Shown here piece after piece: positions 36,480-46,662 of a DNA stretch of 64,000 nt. The notes under the pieces were generated by a model. The model was not told the origin of the DNA. It did no database searches and was given only the letters and a program-made list of their open reading frames with translations. The stretch is from Weissella bombi. Its GTDB lineage: Bacteria; Bacillota; Bacilli; Lactobacillales; Lactobacillaceae. The stretch spans positions 46,874 to 110,873 of the forward strand of contig NZ_FMAO01000006.1 in NCBI RefSeq assembly GCF_900094835.1. The letters run 5' to 3'. The translations under genes and the position numbers were made by a program. The first letter of the stretch is position 1. The number at the start of each line of letters is the position of its first letter.

Positions 36480-37628
36480 ATGTCAGAAAAATTAAATATC
36501 GCAATGTTGTTTGGTGGAAACTCATCTGAGCACGACGTTTCAAAACGATCAGCACATAACATCTATGATGCTATGGACAAAGAGAAGTATGACGTTACTG
36601 TATTTTTGATTTCAAAAGACGGTATCATGATTAACTCAAAGGATTCATGGCGTGTCTTTGAAGGGGAAGATGAGGATACAATCGTTGCAGCAGCTAAGGA
36701 AAAGATGGATATGTCTAATCCGTTAGCACCAGTTGCGGCTTTGGGTGAAATGAGCAAGATTGATTTCTTCTACCCAGTTGTTCACGGTAATTTGGGTGAA
36801 GATGGTACTTTGCAAGCTTTGTTCCGTTTGTTAAAGAAGCCTTACTTGGGACCTGGTATCGCAGCATCAGCTATGTCATTTGATAAAGATTTGACGAAGC
36901 GTATTCTAAATCAAGCTGGTGTACGTAATACGGATTATGTTTTGGTAACTGATCAAAATTACAAGGACTACACTTTTGATGAATTAACAACTAAGCTAAA
37001 TTCAGATGTTTTGTTTGTTAAGGCTGCTAGTCAAGGATCATCAGTTGGTGTTTCACGTGTTACAAATGCTGATGAATATGTAGCTGCATTGAAGGATTCA
37101 TTCCAATATGATTATAAGATCTTAGTCGAAGGTGGTTTGGATAAGCCACGTGAGGTCTTTATTTCAATCTTAGGTAATGAAAATCCACGGGCCTCACGTT
37201 TGGGTGGAATTATTTTGCCAGAAGATGATGTCTGGTATGATTACAATAATAAATTCGTTGACGCATCAGGTATGGTCTTTGAATTACCTGCAAAAATTGA
37301 TGATGCATTAGCTGAAGAAATTACCGATATGGCTTTGCGTGCTTACAAGGCATTGGGACTTGTTGGATTAACGCGTATGGACTTCATGATTGATAATAAT
37401 GGTGTTCCTTATTTGGGTGAGCCAAATACCTTGCCTGGATTTACTAATATTTCATTGTACCCACAAATGTGGGAAGTTTCGGGAATTAGTTATACAAAAT
37501 TGATTGATGAATTAATTCAATATGGTATGGCAGAATTTGACCGTCAAAACAAACTATCATATGATTTCGTATCACTTGGCGAAGAACATGTTGGTGAAAA
37601 GCAATACAATGCTGAAGTAGCAAAATAA
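36480..37628 (+). CDS. ddl: D-alanine--D-lactate type ligase (Ddl family)
   Basis: 382-residue ATP-grasp ligase making the terminal dipeptide or depsipeptide of peptidoglycan precursors. Motifs: MLFGGNSSEHDVSKRSA, YPVVHGNLGEDGTLQ, VKAASQGSSVGVSRV, RMDFMIDN and LGEPNTLPGFTNIS. In the omega loop, DYNNKFVDASG carries Phe259 where D-Ala-D-Ala ligases have Tyr; in Leuconostoc the same Phe makes the enzyme use D-lactate, giving vancomycin-resistant precursors. AGGGGAG sets ATG 36480; the frame extends upstream without a ribosome site. The depsipeptide activity is inferred from this residue and from the lineage. Confidence 0.93.
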   Translation: MSEKLNIAMLFGGNSSEHDVSKRSAHNIYDAMDKEKYDVTVFLISKDGIMINSKDSWRVFEGEDEDTIVAAAKEKMDMSNPLAPVAALGEMSKIDFFYPVVHGNLGEDGTLQALFRLLKKPYLGPGIAASAMSFDKDLTKRILNQAGVRNTDYVLVTDQNYKDYTFDELTTKLNSDVLFVKAASQGSSVGVSRVTNADEYVAALKDSFQYDYKILVEGGLDKPREVFISILGNENPRASRLGGIILPEDDVWYDYNNKFVDASGMVFELPAKIDDALAEEITDMALRAYKALGLVGLTRMDFMIDNNGVPYLGEPNTLPGFTNISLYPQMWEVSGISYTKLIDELIQYGMAEFDRQNKLSYDFVSLGEEHVGEKQYNAEVAK

Positions 37629-37635
37629 TAAAGTG

Positions 37636-37675
37636 AAATAAACCACGTCTCTATTGGAGATGTGGTTTATTTATT
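37636..37675 (+). terminator. Terminator after ddl
   Basis: Sixteen-pair stem 37636-37651 with 37657-37672 (one G-U), loop of five, AT-rich end; the T stretch is inside and just after the 3' arm. Confidence 0.8.
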
Positions 37676-37782
37676 GTTATAAAGGTAAATTGTAAGCGCA
37701 TAAGCTGAGAGGAGAGTTCTTTATAAAATAACAAATTTAGCGTATACTTTAGGATAAGATTAACAGTGGAAAAGGATAGAAA

Positions 37783-38310
37783 ATGACGAACTCATTTACC
37801 CCAACGTGGATGATTGACGCAATTTATTGCGTGACCCCCGAACAATTGCAACAGCACAACATTAAGGCTGTTTTAACAGATTTAGATAATACTTTGGTAG
37901 CCTGGAATAATCCAGATGGTACTCGTGAATTACATGATTGGTTACTACAAATGAAACAAGCACAGATCCCCGTGTTGATTGTTTCAAATAATTCAGCAAC
38001 CCGTATTGCACGAGTTGCAAACCCACTACAACTAGACTTTGTATCACGAGCTTTAAAGCCCATGACACGTGGACTAAAAGAGGCAGCAAAAACCTTACAA
38101 CTTGACCCTAGTCAAATTGTAATGGTTGGTGATCAATTATTAACTGACGTATGGGCGGCGAATAACGCCGGTATGCGTAGTATTTTGGTGAAACCTTTAA
38201 TTGAAACGGATCAATGGAATACCAAGATTAATCGTTTCTTTGAAAAAGGTGTTAAAAAGGATATGTTAAAAAACAATCCACAATTACAATGGAGGAAGCA
38301 ACTTGATTAG
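37783..38310 (+). CDS. yqeG: YqeG family HAD IIIA-type phosphatase
   Basis: 175 residues. HAD motif I is VLTDLDNTLVAW (Asp nucleophile), motif II VLIVSNNS, Lys in SRALKPMTRG and motif IV MVGDQLLTDVWAAN. The IIIA branch dephosphorylates phosphatidylglycerophosphate or related small phosphates; the substrate is not certain here. GGAAAAGGA precedes ATG 37783, and TATACT at 37743-37748 is a possible -10. First gene of a nine-gene operon; it overlaps yqeH by eight bases. Confidence 0.9.
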   Translation: MTNSFTPTWMIDAIYCVTPEQLQQHNIKAVLTDLDNTLVAWNNPDGTRELHDWLLQMKQAQIPVLIVSNNSATRIARVANPLQLDFVSRALKPMTRGLKEAAKTLQLDPSQIVMVGDQLLTDVWAANNAGMRSILVKPLIETDQWNTKINRFFEKGVKKDMLKNNPQLQWRKQLD

Positions 38311-39445
38311 TGAAGAGACAGTACGTCAATATATTGATGAAGGATTACGTTGTATTGGCTGTGGTGCTTTAATTCAAACTGAAAATAAAAATGAGATTGG
38401 TTATACGCCGATGTCAGCACTTTTAAAAAGTTTTGAAAATGATGAGGTCTTTTGTCAACGGTGCTTCCGTTTACGCCACTATAATGAAATTCAACCAGTT
38501 AACTTGACTGATGATGATTTTCGTCATTTGCTAGAGCAGATTGCGGATACAGATTCATTGGTTGTTTATGTTATGGATGTATTTGATTTTTCAGGGTCAT
38601 TGATTCCTGGTTTACACCGATTCGTTGGTAATAATGATGTACTATTGGTTGGTAATAAGGTGGATGTGTTACCACGTTCATTAAAGCGCAGCAAGATTAA
38701 AGATTGGATGCGTCAACAAGCTAATATTGCAGGACTACGACCAGTAGATGTTGCACTAACTTCAGGTAAAAATGGTGAAGATATTGAAAAGATGCTTGAT
38801 TTAATTGCAAAGTATCGTAAGAACCGTTCTGTCTATGTTGTAGGTGTAACAAACGTTGGTAAGTCAACCTTAATCAATCAAATTATTAAGGCTGTAACTG
38901 GTGACCGTAAGGATGTTATCACGACGTCACGTTTCCCAGGTACAACATTGGATCGTATTGAAATTCCTTTGGATGATAACAGTAACATTATTGATACTCC
39001 CGGTATCATTCATCAAGACCAAATGGCGCATTATTTAAGTGCCAAGGACTTGAAATATGTTTCACCACAAAAAGAAATTAAGCCTAAGACGTTCCAGTTG
39101 AATGAAGGTCAAACTTTATTTATGGGTGCTTTAGCGCGCTTTGATTATATTCAAGGTCCACGTACAGGAATCACAGCATACTTTGAAAATAATTTGTTGA
39201 TTCATCGTACAAAATTAGCAAATGCTGATGCTTTTTATGAGAAGCATGCGGGTGATTTATTAGCACCACCAGCAGCAGAAAACTTGGACATGTTGCCACC
39301 ATTGCAACGTTATGAGTTTAAAACAACAGAAAAAACGGATATTGTGATTGATGGGTTGGGATGGTTAACTGTGCCAGCAAATACTATCGTCGCAGGCTGG
39401 GCACCAAAGGGTGTTTCAGTATTAACAAGAAGGGCAATGATTTAA
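38303..39445 (+). CDS. yqeH: Ribosome biogenesis GTPase YqeH
   Basis: 380-residue circularly permuted GTPase needed for 30S assembly. An N-terminal zinc finger (CIGCGALIQ ... CQRCFRLRH) precedes the G domain, where G4 NKVD and G5 TSGKNGED come before G1 GVTNVGKST and G3 DTPG, the permuted order typical of the family. The C-terminal domain contains the RNA-binding fold. The start is TTG at 38303 with GGAGGAAG at 38291-38298, inside the end of yqeG. Confidence 0.94.
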   Translation: MISEETVRQYIDEGLRCIGCGALIQTENKNEIGYTPMSALLKSFENDEVFCQRCFRLRHYNEIQPVNLTDDDFRHLLEQIADTDSLVVYVMDVFDFSGSLIPGLHRFVGNNDVLLVGNKVDVLPRSLKRSKIKDWMRQQANIAGLRPVDVALTSGKNGEDIEKMLDLIAKYRKNRSVYVVGVTNVGKSTLINQIIKAVTGDRKDVITTSRFPGTTLDRIEIPLDDNSNIIDTPGIIHQDQMAHYLSAKDLKYVSPQKEIKPKTFQLNEGQTLFMGALARFDYIQGPRTGITAYFENNLLIHRTKLANADAFYEKHAGDLLAPPAAENLDMLPPLQRYEFKTTEKTDIVIDGLGWLTVPANTIVAGWAPKGVSVLTRRAMI

Positions 39446-39448
39446 ACT

Positions 39449-39763
39449 ATGATATCACTACGAGGAAAACAAAAACGCTATTTACGAGCATCAGCACACG
39501 ATATGCGACCATTATTTAGTGTTGGTAAGCAAGGATTAACACAAAATTGGTTAGATCAATTAAATGATGCAATCAATAAGCGTGAGTTGTTTAAGGTTAA
39601 TATTTTAGCTAATTCAGATGTTGATACAGATGAATTAAAAGCATTTATTGAGGAAAATTCAGATATTCAAGTTGTACAAACAATTGGACATACTTTAGTA
39701 TTATTTGGCGAGTCTGATGAAAAAGAAAATCGTCATTATTCAGTAACAGTACAAAAGATTTAA
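39449..39763 (+). CDS. yhbY: YhbY family RNA-binding protein
   Basis: 104 residues with the CRM domain: LRGKQKRYLRASAHDMRPLFSVGKQGLT carries the GxxG loop that contacts RNA, and IQVVQTIGHTLVLFGES closes the fold. It associates with pre-50S particles in other bacteria. It starts three bases after yqeH and precedes nadD, the standard Firmicute order. Confidence 0.93.
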   Translation: MISLRGKQKRYLRASAHDMRPLFSVGKQGLTQNWLDQLNDAINKRELFKVNILANSDVDTDELKAFIEENSDIQVVQTIGHTLVLFGESDEKENRHYSVTVQKI

Positions 39764-39787
39764 AGAATAAGCAATGGGAGATGGCTT

Positions 39788-40426
39788 ATGGTAGCAACAT
39801 TTCAACAATTTGTTACGCAGCTTCAGTTAGAACCGGAAACTGCTGAAAAAAAGCAAAAAATAGGAATTATTGGTGGTACATTTAATCCACCGCATATTGG
39901 TCATCTCATCATCGCTGAACAAGTTGCCGATAAATTAGGCCTTGATAAGGTATTTTTTATGCCTAACGCAAAACCACCACATGTTGATGTCAAAGAGGCG
40001 ATTGACCCAATTGATCGTGCCCGGATGGTTCAGGCAGCGATTATGGGTAACAGTCGGTTTGATGTTGAGCTACTAGAGGTTCAACGTGGTGGTAAAAGTT
40101 ATACTTATAACACGATGTTGCAGTTGAAACTTGAACACCCTAACTATGAATATTATTTTATAATTGGTGGGGATGAAGTTGCCTACCTAAAGACATGGTA
40201 TCGGATTAATGACTTACTAAATTTGGTTAAATTTGTTGGCGTTAATCGACCTGGTCAACCAAAGGCATCAGCATATCCAGTAATTTGGGTTGATGTACCT
40301 GATTTGATGATTAGTTCGACTGATATTCGTAAACGAATCAGTCACCATCAAAGTGTTCGATACCTAGTCCCCGATTTGGTGGCAGCATATATTGTAGAAA
40401 ACGGGTTATATTTAAATGAAAAATAA
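39788..40426 (+). CDS. nadD: Nicotinate-nucleotide adenylyltransferase
   Basis: 212 residues; transfers AMP to nicotinate mononucleotide, the penultimate step of NAD synthesis. The nucleotidyltransferase motif GGTFNPPHIGHL is complete, as are FMPNAKPPHV and the C-terminal ISSTDIRKRI (the ISSTxIR motif). An N-terminal extension of about 22 residues (ATFQQFVTQLQLEPETAEK) comes before the core. GGGAGA precedes ATG 39788. Overlaps yqeK by 11 bases. Confidence 0.94.
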   Translation: MVATFQQFVTQLQLEPETAEKKQKIGIIGGTFNPPHIGHLIIAEQVADKLGLDKVFFMPNAKPPHVDVKEAIDPIDRARMVQAAIMGNSRFDVELLEVQRGGKSYTYNTMLQLKLEHPNYEYYFIIGGDEVAYLKTWYRINDLLNLVKFVGVNRPGQPKASAYPVIWVDVPDLMISSTDIRKRISHHQSVRYLVPDLVAAYIVENGLYLNEK

Positions 40427-41015
40427 ACTAATTTATACAGAAAATATTTTTGATGGTTCTCGTGAAGATTTAATTAATAAAGTCTCACAGGCTCTATCAC
40501 AAAAACGCTTTGAGCACGTTTTACGTGTTGAAGACATGGCGTTGCAATTAGCCGATAAATGGCATGTTGATGCAGAATTGGCATCGATCGCAGCTTTAAC
40601 ACACGATTATGCTAAAGAACGGTCTGATAAAGATTTTTTGCGTAAAATTGAAGAAAAACAATTAGATTCCGATTTGATTAATTGGGGTAATAATATTTGG
40701 CATGGTGTTGTAGGTGCTGAAATGGTAAAGGATGAATTGGGAATCATGCATGAAGATATTTTAAATGCTATTCGTCAACATACCACAGGTGCTACGACAA
40801 TGACCAAACTTAGTCAGATATTATATATGGCTGATTATATTGAAGCTGGACGTGATTTCCCTGGGGTAGAAGAAGTGCGAGCTTTGGCTTTTGAAGATTT
40901 AGCAGCTAGTGTGGGTTGGCAAACGGCTCATACACTGTCATTCTTATTATCTAAAGAAGTTCGTGTCTATCCAGGAACACTATTAACTTATAATACATGG
41001 AGTGTTGATAAATAA
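40416..41015 (+). CDS. yqeK: YqeK family HD-domain hydrolase
   Basis: 199 residues with an HD domain: the His in HVLRVEDMA, the HD pair in LTHDYAKE, the following His residues in IWHGVVGAEMV and IRQHTTG, and the Asp in YMADYIEAGRD. YqeK proteins are symmetrical Ap4A hydrolases. It overlaps nadD by 11 bases and its last base is shared with the rsfS start codon, so translation is coupled. Confidence 0.92.
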   Translation: MKNKLIYTENIFDGSREDLINKVSQALSQKRFEHVLRVEDMALQLADKWHVDAELASIAALTHDYAKERSDKDFLRKIEEKQLDSDLINWGNNIWHGVVGAEMVKDELGIMHEDILNAIRQHTTGATTMTKLSQILYMADYIEAGRDFPGVEEVRALAFEDLAASVGWQTAHTLSFLLSKEVRVYPGTLLTYNTWSVDK

Positions 41016-41383
41016 TGACTAATGTTAATGATATGTTGGAAGTAGCAGTAAAGGCTGCCGATGGTAAGCGAGCTGAAGATTTAGTAGCTTTAGATATTCA
41101 TGAAATGAGTATTATTACAGATAGCTACTTAATTTTGAGTGCACCAACTGAACGTCAAGTTGTGGCGATTACTGATGAAATTATTGATAAGATGGCTGAG
41201 GCAGGCTTCCAACTAGTTCGCCAAGAAGGACGTAGTGAAGGACAATGGGTTTTGTTGGACTTTGGTGATTTGATTGTACACGTATTTAAAACAGAAACAC
41301 GTGACTTTTATCGTCTTGAGAAGAACTGGCAAGCTGCACCAGAAATAGCAATTGATCAATGGACTATTAAGGAAGATTTCTAA
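41015..41383 (+). CDS. rsfS: Ribosome silencing factor RsfS
   Basis: 122-residue factor that binds uL14 on the 50S subunit and blocks subunit joining under starvation. DIHEMSIITDSYLILSA and QWVLLDFGDLIVHVF plus the end ETRDFYRLEKNW are the conserved elements. It overlaps the preceding stop and the following start by one base each. Confidence 0.94.
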   Translation: MTNVNDMLEVAVKAADGKRAEDLVALDIHEMSIITDSYLILSAPTERQVVAITDEIIDKMAEAGFQLVRQEGRSEGQWVLLDFGDLIVHVFKTETRDFYRLEKNWQAAPEIAIDQWTIKEDF

Positions 41384-42129
41384 TGAATTATCAAACATTT
41401 GCAAAGCTATATGATGATTTATTTGATGAGGAAGCTTATCAAGATTGGTTATCTTATGCACAAAAAAATATAACCGATAAAGACGGTAAATTATTGGAAC
41501 TAGCAGGTGGCGCTGGACGTTTGGCCATTTTACTTAAGCAAAATGGTTTTAAAGACGTGACAGTTTTTGATTTATCTCCAGAAATGTTAACACTTGCTGC
41601 ACAACATGCCGAAGAGGCTAATCTTGAATTACCTTTAATTGAAGGTGATATGCGTGAATGGTCTGATTTAAAGCAAAAATATGCAACAATCACATCATTT
41701 GCAGATTCGTTTAACTATTTAGCAAATACTAGAGAAATGTTGGATGCTTTTAAACAAGTCGCTAAACATTTAGAAACGAATGGTCAATTCTTATTTGATG
41801 TTATTTCACCATGGCAAACAGATGTTTATTATCCAGGTTATATGTTTAATTGGCACGATGATGAGACGGCATTTATGTGGTCATCATATGGTGTTGAAGG
41901 TATGACGCATACTGTTGAACATGAGTTAACTTTCTTTGTTTACAATGAAGAAATCGATGGTTATCAACAATTGCAAGAAATCCATACTGAGCGTACTTAT
42001 GATTTAGAGACCTATACGCGTTTGTTACAAAAAGCAGGGTTTAAAGATATTAAGGTATCAGCTGATTTTGGTCGTAGTGAAGTAACGCCAGAAACTGATC
42101 GCTGGTTCTTTAGTGCAACTAAAGCTTAA
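41383..42129 (+). CDS. yqeM: Class I SAM-dependent methyltransferase, YqeM type
   Basis: 248 residues. SAM-binding motif I is LLELAGGAGRLAI, the acidic end of strand 2 is VTVFDLSPEML and motif II region is EGDMREW. MNYQTFAKLYDDLFDEEAYQDW is the usual start of this small family, always next to rsfS. The methylated substrate is not known. Confidence 0.88.
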   Translation: MNYQTFAKLYDDLFDEEAYQDWLSYAQKNITDKDGKLLELAGGAGRLAILLKQNGFKDVTVFDLSPEMLTLAAQHAEEANLELPLIEGDMREWSDLKQKYATITSFADSFNYLANTREMLDAFKQVAKHLETNGQFLFDVISPWQTDVYYPGYMFNWHDDETAFMWSSYGVEGMTHTVEHELTFFVYNEEIDGYQQLQEIHTERTYDLETYTRLLQKAGFKDIKVSADFGRSEVTPETDRWFFSATKA

Positions 42130-42143
42130 GAGGGAAGATAGCT

Positions 42144-43325
42144 ATGAGAGCAGTTGGGATTGTCGCTGAGTATAATCCATTTCATAATGGACATGCTTAT
42201 CAAATTGCACAAGCAAAAAAAATTACTAATGCTGATGCAGCAGTTGTTGTGATGTCAGGAAACTTTGTGCAACGTGGTTTACCAGCTGTTTTTGATAAGT
42301 GGCAACGAACTCGATTAGCATTAGTCGGTGGCGCCGATTTAGTATATGAATTACCATTTGCGTTTGCTGTTCAACCTGCTCATTTATTTGCACGTGGTGC
42401 TGTTGAATTATTGGTTTCAGCTGGTGTGACGAATATTGCTTTTGGTGCAGAACATGCGCAACTTGATTTTTTAGCGTTAGCCAGAACGGCACGGCAAACA
42501 TTAAATCGAAATGAAGCATTTAAAAATGATTATACACAGACATATGCAACCGTTTTTAACGATGTTTTAGCTGATGTAACTGGAAAAAGATTATCAACAC
42601 CAAATGATTTATTAGGCTTTGCATATGCAATGGCCGTATTAGATTTAGGCTATGATGACAAAGTGCGGCTATTTCCTATCCAACGTAAAGGGGCTAGTTA
42701 TCATCAAACGGGTATTACAGATACACATATTGCGAGTGCAACGGCATTACGTGTATTAATGGAAAAAAAGGCTACATTAAGTGAATTTGCAAACTACGTG
42801 TCAGAACCGGCTGCACAATTGTTAACGGCGGGTGATCAAACTAAAAGTTGGGATGAAGCCTGGTATCCGTTTTTGCAGTATAAAGTATTAACGACACCAG
42901 TATCACAGTTAGAACAAATCTATCAATTAAATGATGGTTTAGCTTATCGTTTGAATGAGCAGATTACACGGTATACGCGTGTTGATTATGAAACCTTTAT
43001 GACGATGTTTAAAAGTAAACGGTATACATGGGCTCGTTTACAACGGACAAATTTATATACGCTACTAAATGTTAGACATGATGAGATGATGCAAGCGTTA
43101 CAGCATCCTTATTTACGGGTATTGGGTGCAACTAGACAAGGCAGACTTTTCATTAAACAAACTCGTGATCAGGTAGAATTACCTGTTATTAATCGGGTAA
43201 CACATGATATGGTAACAGATATCTTAAAGTTAGATTATCGTGCAGGAAAGTTATATGAATTGATGGCAAAGCAACCAATGCAACAAGCGATGGATACGGG
43301 ACGGATACCAGTATTTTATGAATAA
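42144..43325 (+). CDS. tmcAL: tRNA(Met) cytidine acetate ligase TmcAL
   Basis: 393 residues, formerly YlbM. It activates acetate with ATP and acetylates the wobble cytidine of elongator tRNA-Met. The nucleotidyltransferase motif is GIVAEYNPFHNGHAYQI, followed by MSGNFVQRGLPAVFDKW and ELPFAFAVQPA; SATALR (about 200) is the second active-site element. It replaces the lysidine or acetyltransferase systems of other bacteria for this position. GAGGGAAG precedes ATG 42144. Confidence 0.93.
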   Translation: MRAVGIVAEYNPFHNGHAYQIAQAKKITNADAAVVVMSGNFVQRGLPAVFDKWQRTRLALVGGADLVYELPFAFAVQPAHLFARGAVELLVSAGVTNIAFGAEHAQLDFLALARTARQTLNRNEAFKNDYTQTYATVFNDVLADVTGKRLSTPNDLLGFAYAMAVLDLGYDDKVRLFPIQRKGASYHQTGITDTHIASATALRVLMEKKATLSEFANYVSEPAAQLLTAGDQTKSWDEAWYPFLQYKVLTTPVSQLEQIYQLNDGLAYRLNEQITRYTRVDYETFMTMFKSKRYTWARLQRTNLYTLLNVRHDEMMQALQHPYLRVLGATRQGRLFIKQTRDQVELPVINRVTHDMVTDILKLDYRAGKLYELMAKQPMQQAMDTGRIPVFYE

Positions 43326-43338
43326 GGAAGGATTAGAT

Positions 43339-43875
43339 ATGAAGTGGCAATTTTCAGAATTACAGACTTATAAAGATGAACCATTACAATTTAGTGAAAC
43401 GGTAACTCTTGACGATAAGTTATTGAGCCAATTTAGTGATGTTATTAAAGAAATCACACCAATCAAAGTTGTAGGATTTGCACAGGCTGATGATGATGAT
43501 ATCTTAGTTCATGCACATGTAACTGGCGAGTTAGTAACACCTTCAACAAGATCATTACAACCAGTTACGTTGCCAATTGATTTGGATATTGATGAAATAT
43601 ATATCAAGGATAAGCAACATGAAGAACGTTATAGTGATGAACAATCTGTGATTTTGATTGAGGATGGCACAATTAATTTTGATGAAGCTTTGTTAGAGTA
43701 CATTGTTTTGTCAGTTCCTTTACAAGTGTTAACTGACGATGAGGCAACAAATGATACGATGCCTGCTGGAAAAGATTGGTCTGTTATTTCTGAGGAAACA
43801 TACGAAAATCTAAAACAGGAAAATGAGCAACAAAACACACCATTAGCAGGACTAGCTGATTTATTTAAAGACTAG
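43339..43875 (+). CDS. yceD: YceD family (DUF177) protein
   Basis: 178 residues. Family elements: the VVGFAQADDDDILVHAHVTG beta hairpins, VTLPIDLDIDE, and the acidic end DEALLEYIVLSVPLQVL; the Cys pair found in some homologues is absent. YceD is thought to act in 23S rRNA or ribosome assembly and is nearly always followed by rpmF (L32); here no rpmF follows, only a terminator and mutS. AAGGAAGG makes ATG 43339 the start; the frame before it overlaps tmcAL. Confidence 0.88.
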   Translation: MKWQFSELQTYKDEPLQFSETVTLDDKLLSQFSDVIKEITPIKVVGFAQADDDDILVHAHVTGELVTPSTRSLQPVTLPIDLDIDEIYIKDKQHEERYSDEQSVILIEDGTINFDEALLEYIVLSVPLQVLTDDEATNDTMPAGKDWSVISEETYENLKQENEQQNTPLAGLADLFKD

Positions 43876-43918
43876 AGTAGTTGAGTTGGCCATGATTTGT
43901 TGGTAAGTATATTGATAG

Positions 43919-43957
43919 AAACAAGACCAGAGCAAATCACGTTCTGGTCTTGTTTAT
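43919..43957 (+). terminator. Terminator of the yqeG-yceD operon
   Basis: Perfect 13-base arms 43919-43931 and 43943-43955, the 3' arm ending in TTTATT. Confidence 0.88.
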
Positions 43958-43976
43958 TAAAGAAAGGAATATTGAA

Positions 43977-46649
43977 ATGGCTAAACCCAAAACGACGCCG
44001 ATGATGGCACAATACAATGAAATTAAAGCGCACTACCCTGATGCATTTTTATTTTATCGTCTGGGTGATTTTTATGAGTTGTTTAATGATGATGCAGTTG
44101 TGGGTTCACAATTATTGGAATTAACGTTAACGCAGCGTAATAAAAATTCAGCCAACCCAATTCCAATGGCAGGTGTACCACATCATGCTGCGCAAAATTA
44201 TATTGATATCCTTGTCGATAAGGGTTATAAGGTTGCGGTAGTTGAGCAAGTGGAAAACCCAGCAGAAGCTGAAGGTATGGTCAAACGTGAGGTTGTTCAG
44301 TTGGTAACGCCTGGGACACGAATGAAAACATCAGCTGATGCGGCTAAGGAAAATAATTATTTGGTTGGCTTAGCGGTAGCACCACTGGATTGTTACGGAT
44401 TAGCATATACTGATTTGTCTACTGGTGAAATTAAAGCAACTAGTTTGCACGGATTAAATAGTGTTTTAAATGAGATTAGTCGTTTGGAGACTAAAGAAGT
44501 TGTTACTAGTGATGAACTACCGAATGATTTACAAGCTAGTTTAACGAACTTAGGTATTCTAGTTTCAATTGCAGAGAAACAAAGCGAATCACATGCCGAA
44601 ATTACATATCTGTCTCAACAAATACATGATGAGGCACCAAAAAGTGCTGTTGATACGTTGTTGAATTATTTATTTGATACGCAAAAGCGTTCGCTAGATC
44701 ATTTACAACAAGCGACAGCATATGAAGTAGCACAATACTTAAAGATGGATCGTCATTCACGCGCTAACTTGGAGTTGACTGTTAATTTACGTACGCAACA
44801 ACGTTCTGGAACGTTGCTTTGGTTGTTAGATGAAACTAAAACTGCCATGGGTGGACGTATGTTAAAGCAATGGCTTGAGCAACCATTGTTAGATGCTGAT
44901 ATTTTAAACCAGCGCTATGATAAGATTGGTGAATTGGTTAAGGAATTTTTTGGGCGTTCAGCACTGCAAGAATCATTGCAATCTGTTTATGATTTGGAAC
45001 GTTTAGCTGGTCGAATTGCCTATGGGACAGCTAATGGACGTGATTTATTACAATTGCGCCGGTCATTACAACAAGTGCCTGAAATTTTAAGTATTTTAGA
45101 TGATCTTGATCCAGCTATATTTGGTGATTTAAGAACTAATTTAGATCCTGTTTCAGATATTGAAACATTAATTGGTGAGGCAATTACAGACGAGCCACCA
45201 ATTTCTGTGACGGATGGTGGCGTTATTCGAACTGGTTATGATGAACAATTAGATCAGTACCGTGATATTATGACGAATGGAAAAACATGGTTAGCTGAAT
45301 TGGAAGCACATGAACGTGAAGTCACCGGTATTAATTCATTAAAAATTGGTTTTAATAAGGTATTTGGCTACTATATTGAAGTTACTAAGGCTAATATTCC
45401 TAAATTAGATGCCGACCGTTATACACGTAAGCAAACTTTGGTGAATGCTGAACGTTTTATTACACCTGAGTTAAAGGAACGTGAACAAATGATTTTGGAA
45501 GCTGAGAGCAAATCAAGTGAGCTAGAGTATCAATTATTTGCAACAGTTCGACAAACGATTAAAGAAAATATTCAGCGTATTCAAACTTTAGCAGCCCATT
45601 TGGCACAACTGGATGTTTTACAAGCATTGGCAACGGTTTCTGAACGATATCATTTTGTGCGGCCAACACTAACTGATAAAGCTGTGATTGATATTCAAGA
45701 TGGTCGTCATCCAGTTGTGGAAAAGGTATTGGGACATCAAGAATATGTTGCTAACAATGTTGTTATGCAACCAGAAGATACCATCTTGTTAATTACTGGA
45801 CCAAATATGTCTGGTAAGTCAACATATATGCGACAGTTAGCTTTGATAGTTGTGATGGCACAAATCGGTTCATTTGTACCGGCAACGGCTGCAACATTAC
45901 CAATTTTTGATCAAATCTTTACGCGAATTGGTGCTGCTGATGATTTGATTTCTGGAAATTCAACGTTCATGGTTGAAATGGCAGAAGCAAATACGGCCTT
46001 ACAAAATGCTACCAAGCACTCATTAATTTTGTTTGATGAGTTAGGACGTGGGACTGCGACGTATGATGGAATGGCACTAGCACAGGCTATTATTGAGTAT
46101 GTGCATGAACATACTCATGCGAAGACGCTATTTTCAACACACTATCATGAATTAACGGCCTTGGCTGATGAGCTACCTGAATTGCAAAATGTGCATGTAG
46201 GTGCTAACGAACAAAATGGCGAACTTATTTTTTCACATAAAGTTTTGCCAGGACCGGCTGATCAAAGTTATGGAATCAATGTTGCTAAGTTAGCTGGTTT
46301 GCCAGAGACTTTAATTGAGCGTGCAACGCATATTTTAAACAACTTGGAAGCACAGGATGTATCATTGAAGACAGCACCAATGACAGAAACAATTTTGGCT
46401 GATCAGCCAAAACCATTGCCATCCGATGAAGAAACAAAAGAAGAAGTAGTAAAACCAATTGCGCATAAAGCGCCTGCTGAAGATGTAAAACCAGAAGATG
46501 ATGGACAATTAGATTTGTTTGCCTTACCAGAAGCACTTGATTCACAAACCCAACAGGTTGTTGAAGAAATGAAACATCTTAATGTTGCAACAATGACCCC
46601 ATTAGAGGCTTTAATGAAATTGAATGAGTGGCAACAGAATATGCAATAA
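43977..46649 (+). CDS. mutS: DNA mismatch repair protein MutS
   Basis: About 890 residues. The mismatch-reading motif is [10 protein letters not shown] near the N-terminus (the F-x-E Phe and Glu are in FYELF). The ATPase domain has Walker [13 protein letters not shown] near residue 610, [16 protein letters not shown] and FSTHYHELT. The C-terminal about 60 residues, after a Glu/Lys linker, contain the clamp- and tetramer-contacting region. GAAAGGA before ATG 43977 fixes the start; nine upstream in-frame codons lie in the terminator. mutL follows 13 bases later. Confidence 0.97.
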   Translation: MAKPKTTPMMAQYNEIKAHYPDAFLFYRLGDFYELFNDDAVVGSQLLELTLTQRNKNSANPIPMAGVPHHAAQNYIDILVDKGYKVAVVEQVENPAEAEGMVKREVVQLVTPGTRMKTSADAAKENNYLVGLAVAPLDCYGLAYTDLSTGEIKATSLHGLNSVLNEISRLETKEVVTSDELPNDLQASLTNLGILVSIAEKQSESHAEITYLSQQIHDEAPKSAVDTLLNYLFDTQKRSLDHLQQATAYEVAQYLKMDRHSRANLELTVNLRTQQRSGTLLWLLDETKTAMGGRMLKQWLEQPLLDADILNQRYDKIGELVKEFFGRSALQESLQSVYDLERLAGRIAYGTANGRDLLQLRRSLQQVPEILSILDDLDPAIFGDLRTNLDPVSDIETLIGEAITDEPPISVTDGGVIRTGYDEQLDQYRDIMTNGKTWLAELEAHEREVTGINSLKIGFNKVFGYYIEVTKANIPKLDADRYTRKQTLVNAERFITPELKEREQMILEAESKSSELEYQLFATVRQTIKENIQRIQTLAAHLAQLDVLQALATVSERYHFVRPTLTDKAVIDIQDGRHPVVEKVLGHQEYVANNVVMQPEDTILLITGPNMSGKSTYMRQLALIVVMAQIGSFVPATAATLPIFDQIFTRIGAADDLISGNSTFMVEMAEANTALQNATKHSLILFDELGRGTATYDGMALAQAIIEYVHEHTHAKTLFSTHYHELTALADELPELQNVHVGANEQNGELIFSHKVLPGPADQSYGINVAKLAGLPETLIERATHILNNLEAQDVSLKTAPMTETILADQPKPLPSDEETKEEVVKPIAHKAPAEDVKPEDDGQLDLFALPEALDSQTQQVVEEMKHLNVATMTPLEALMKLNEWQQNMQ

Positions 46650-46662
46650 GAGAGGGACGTAG

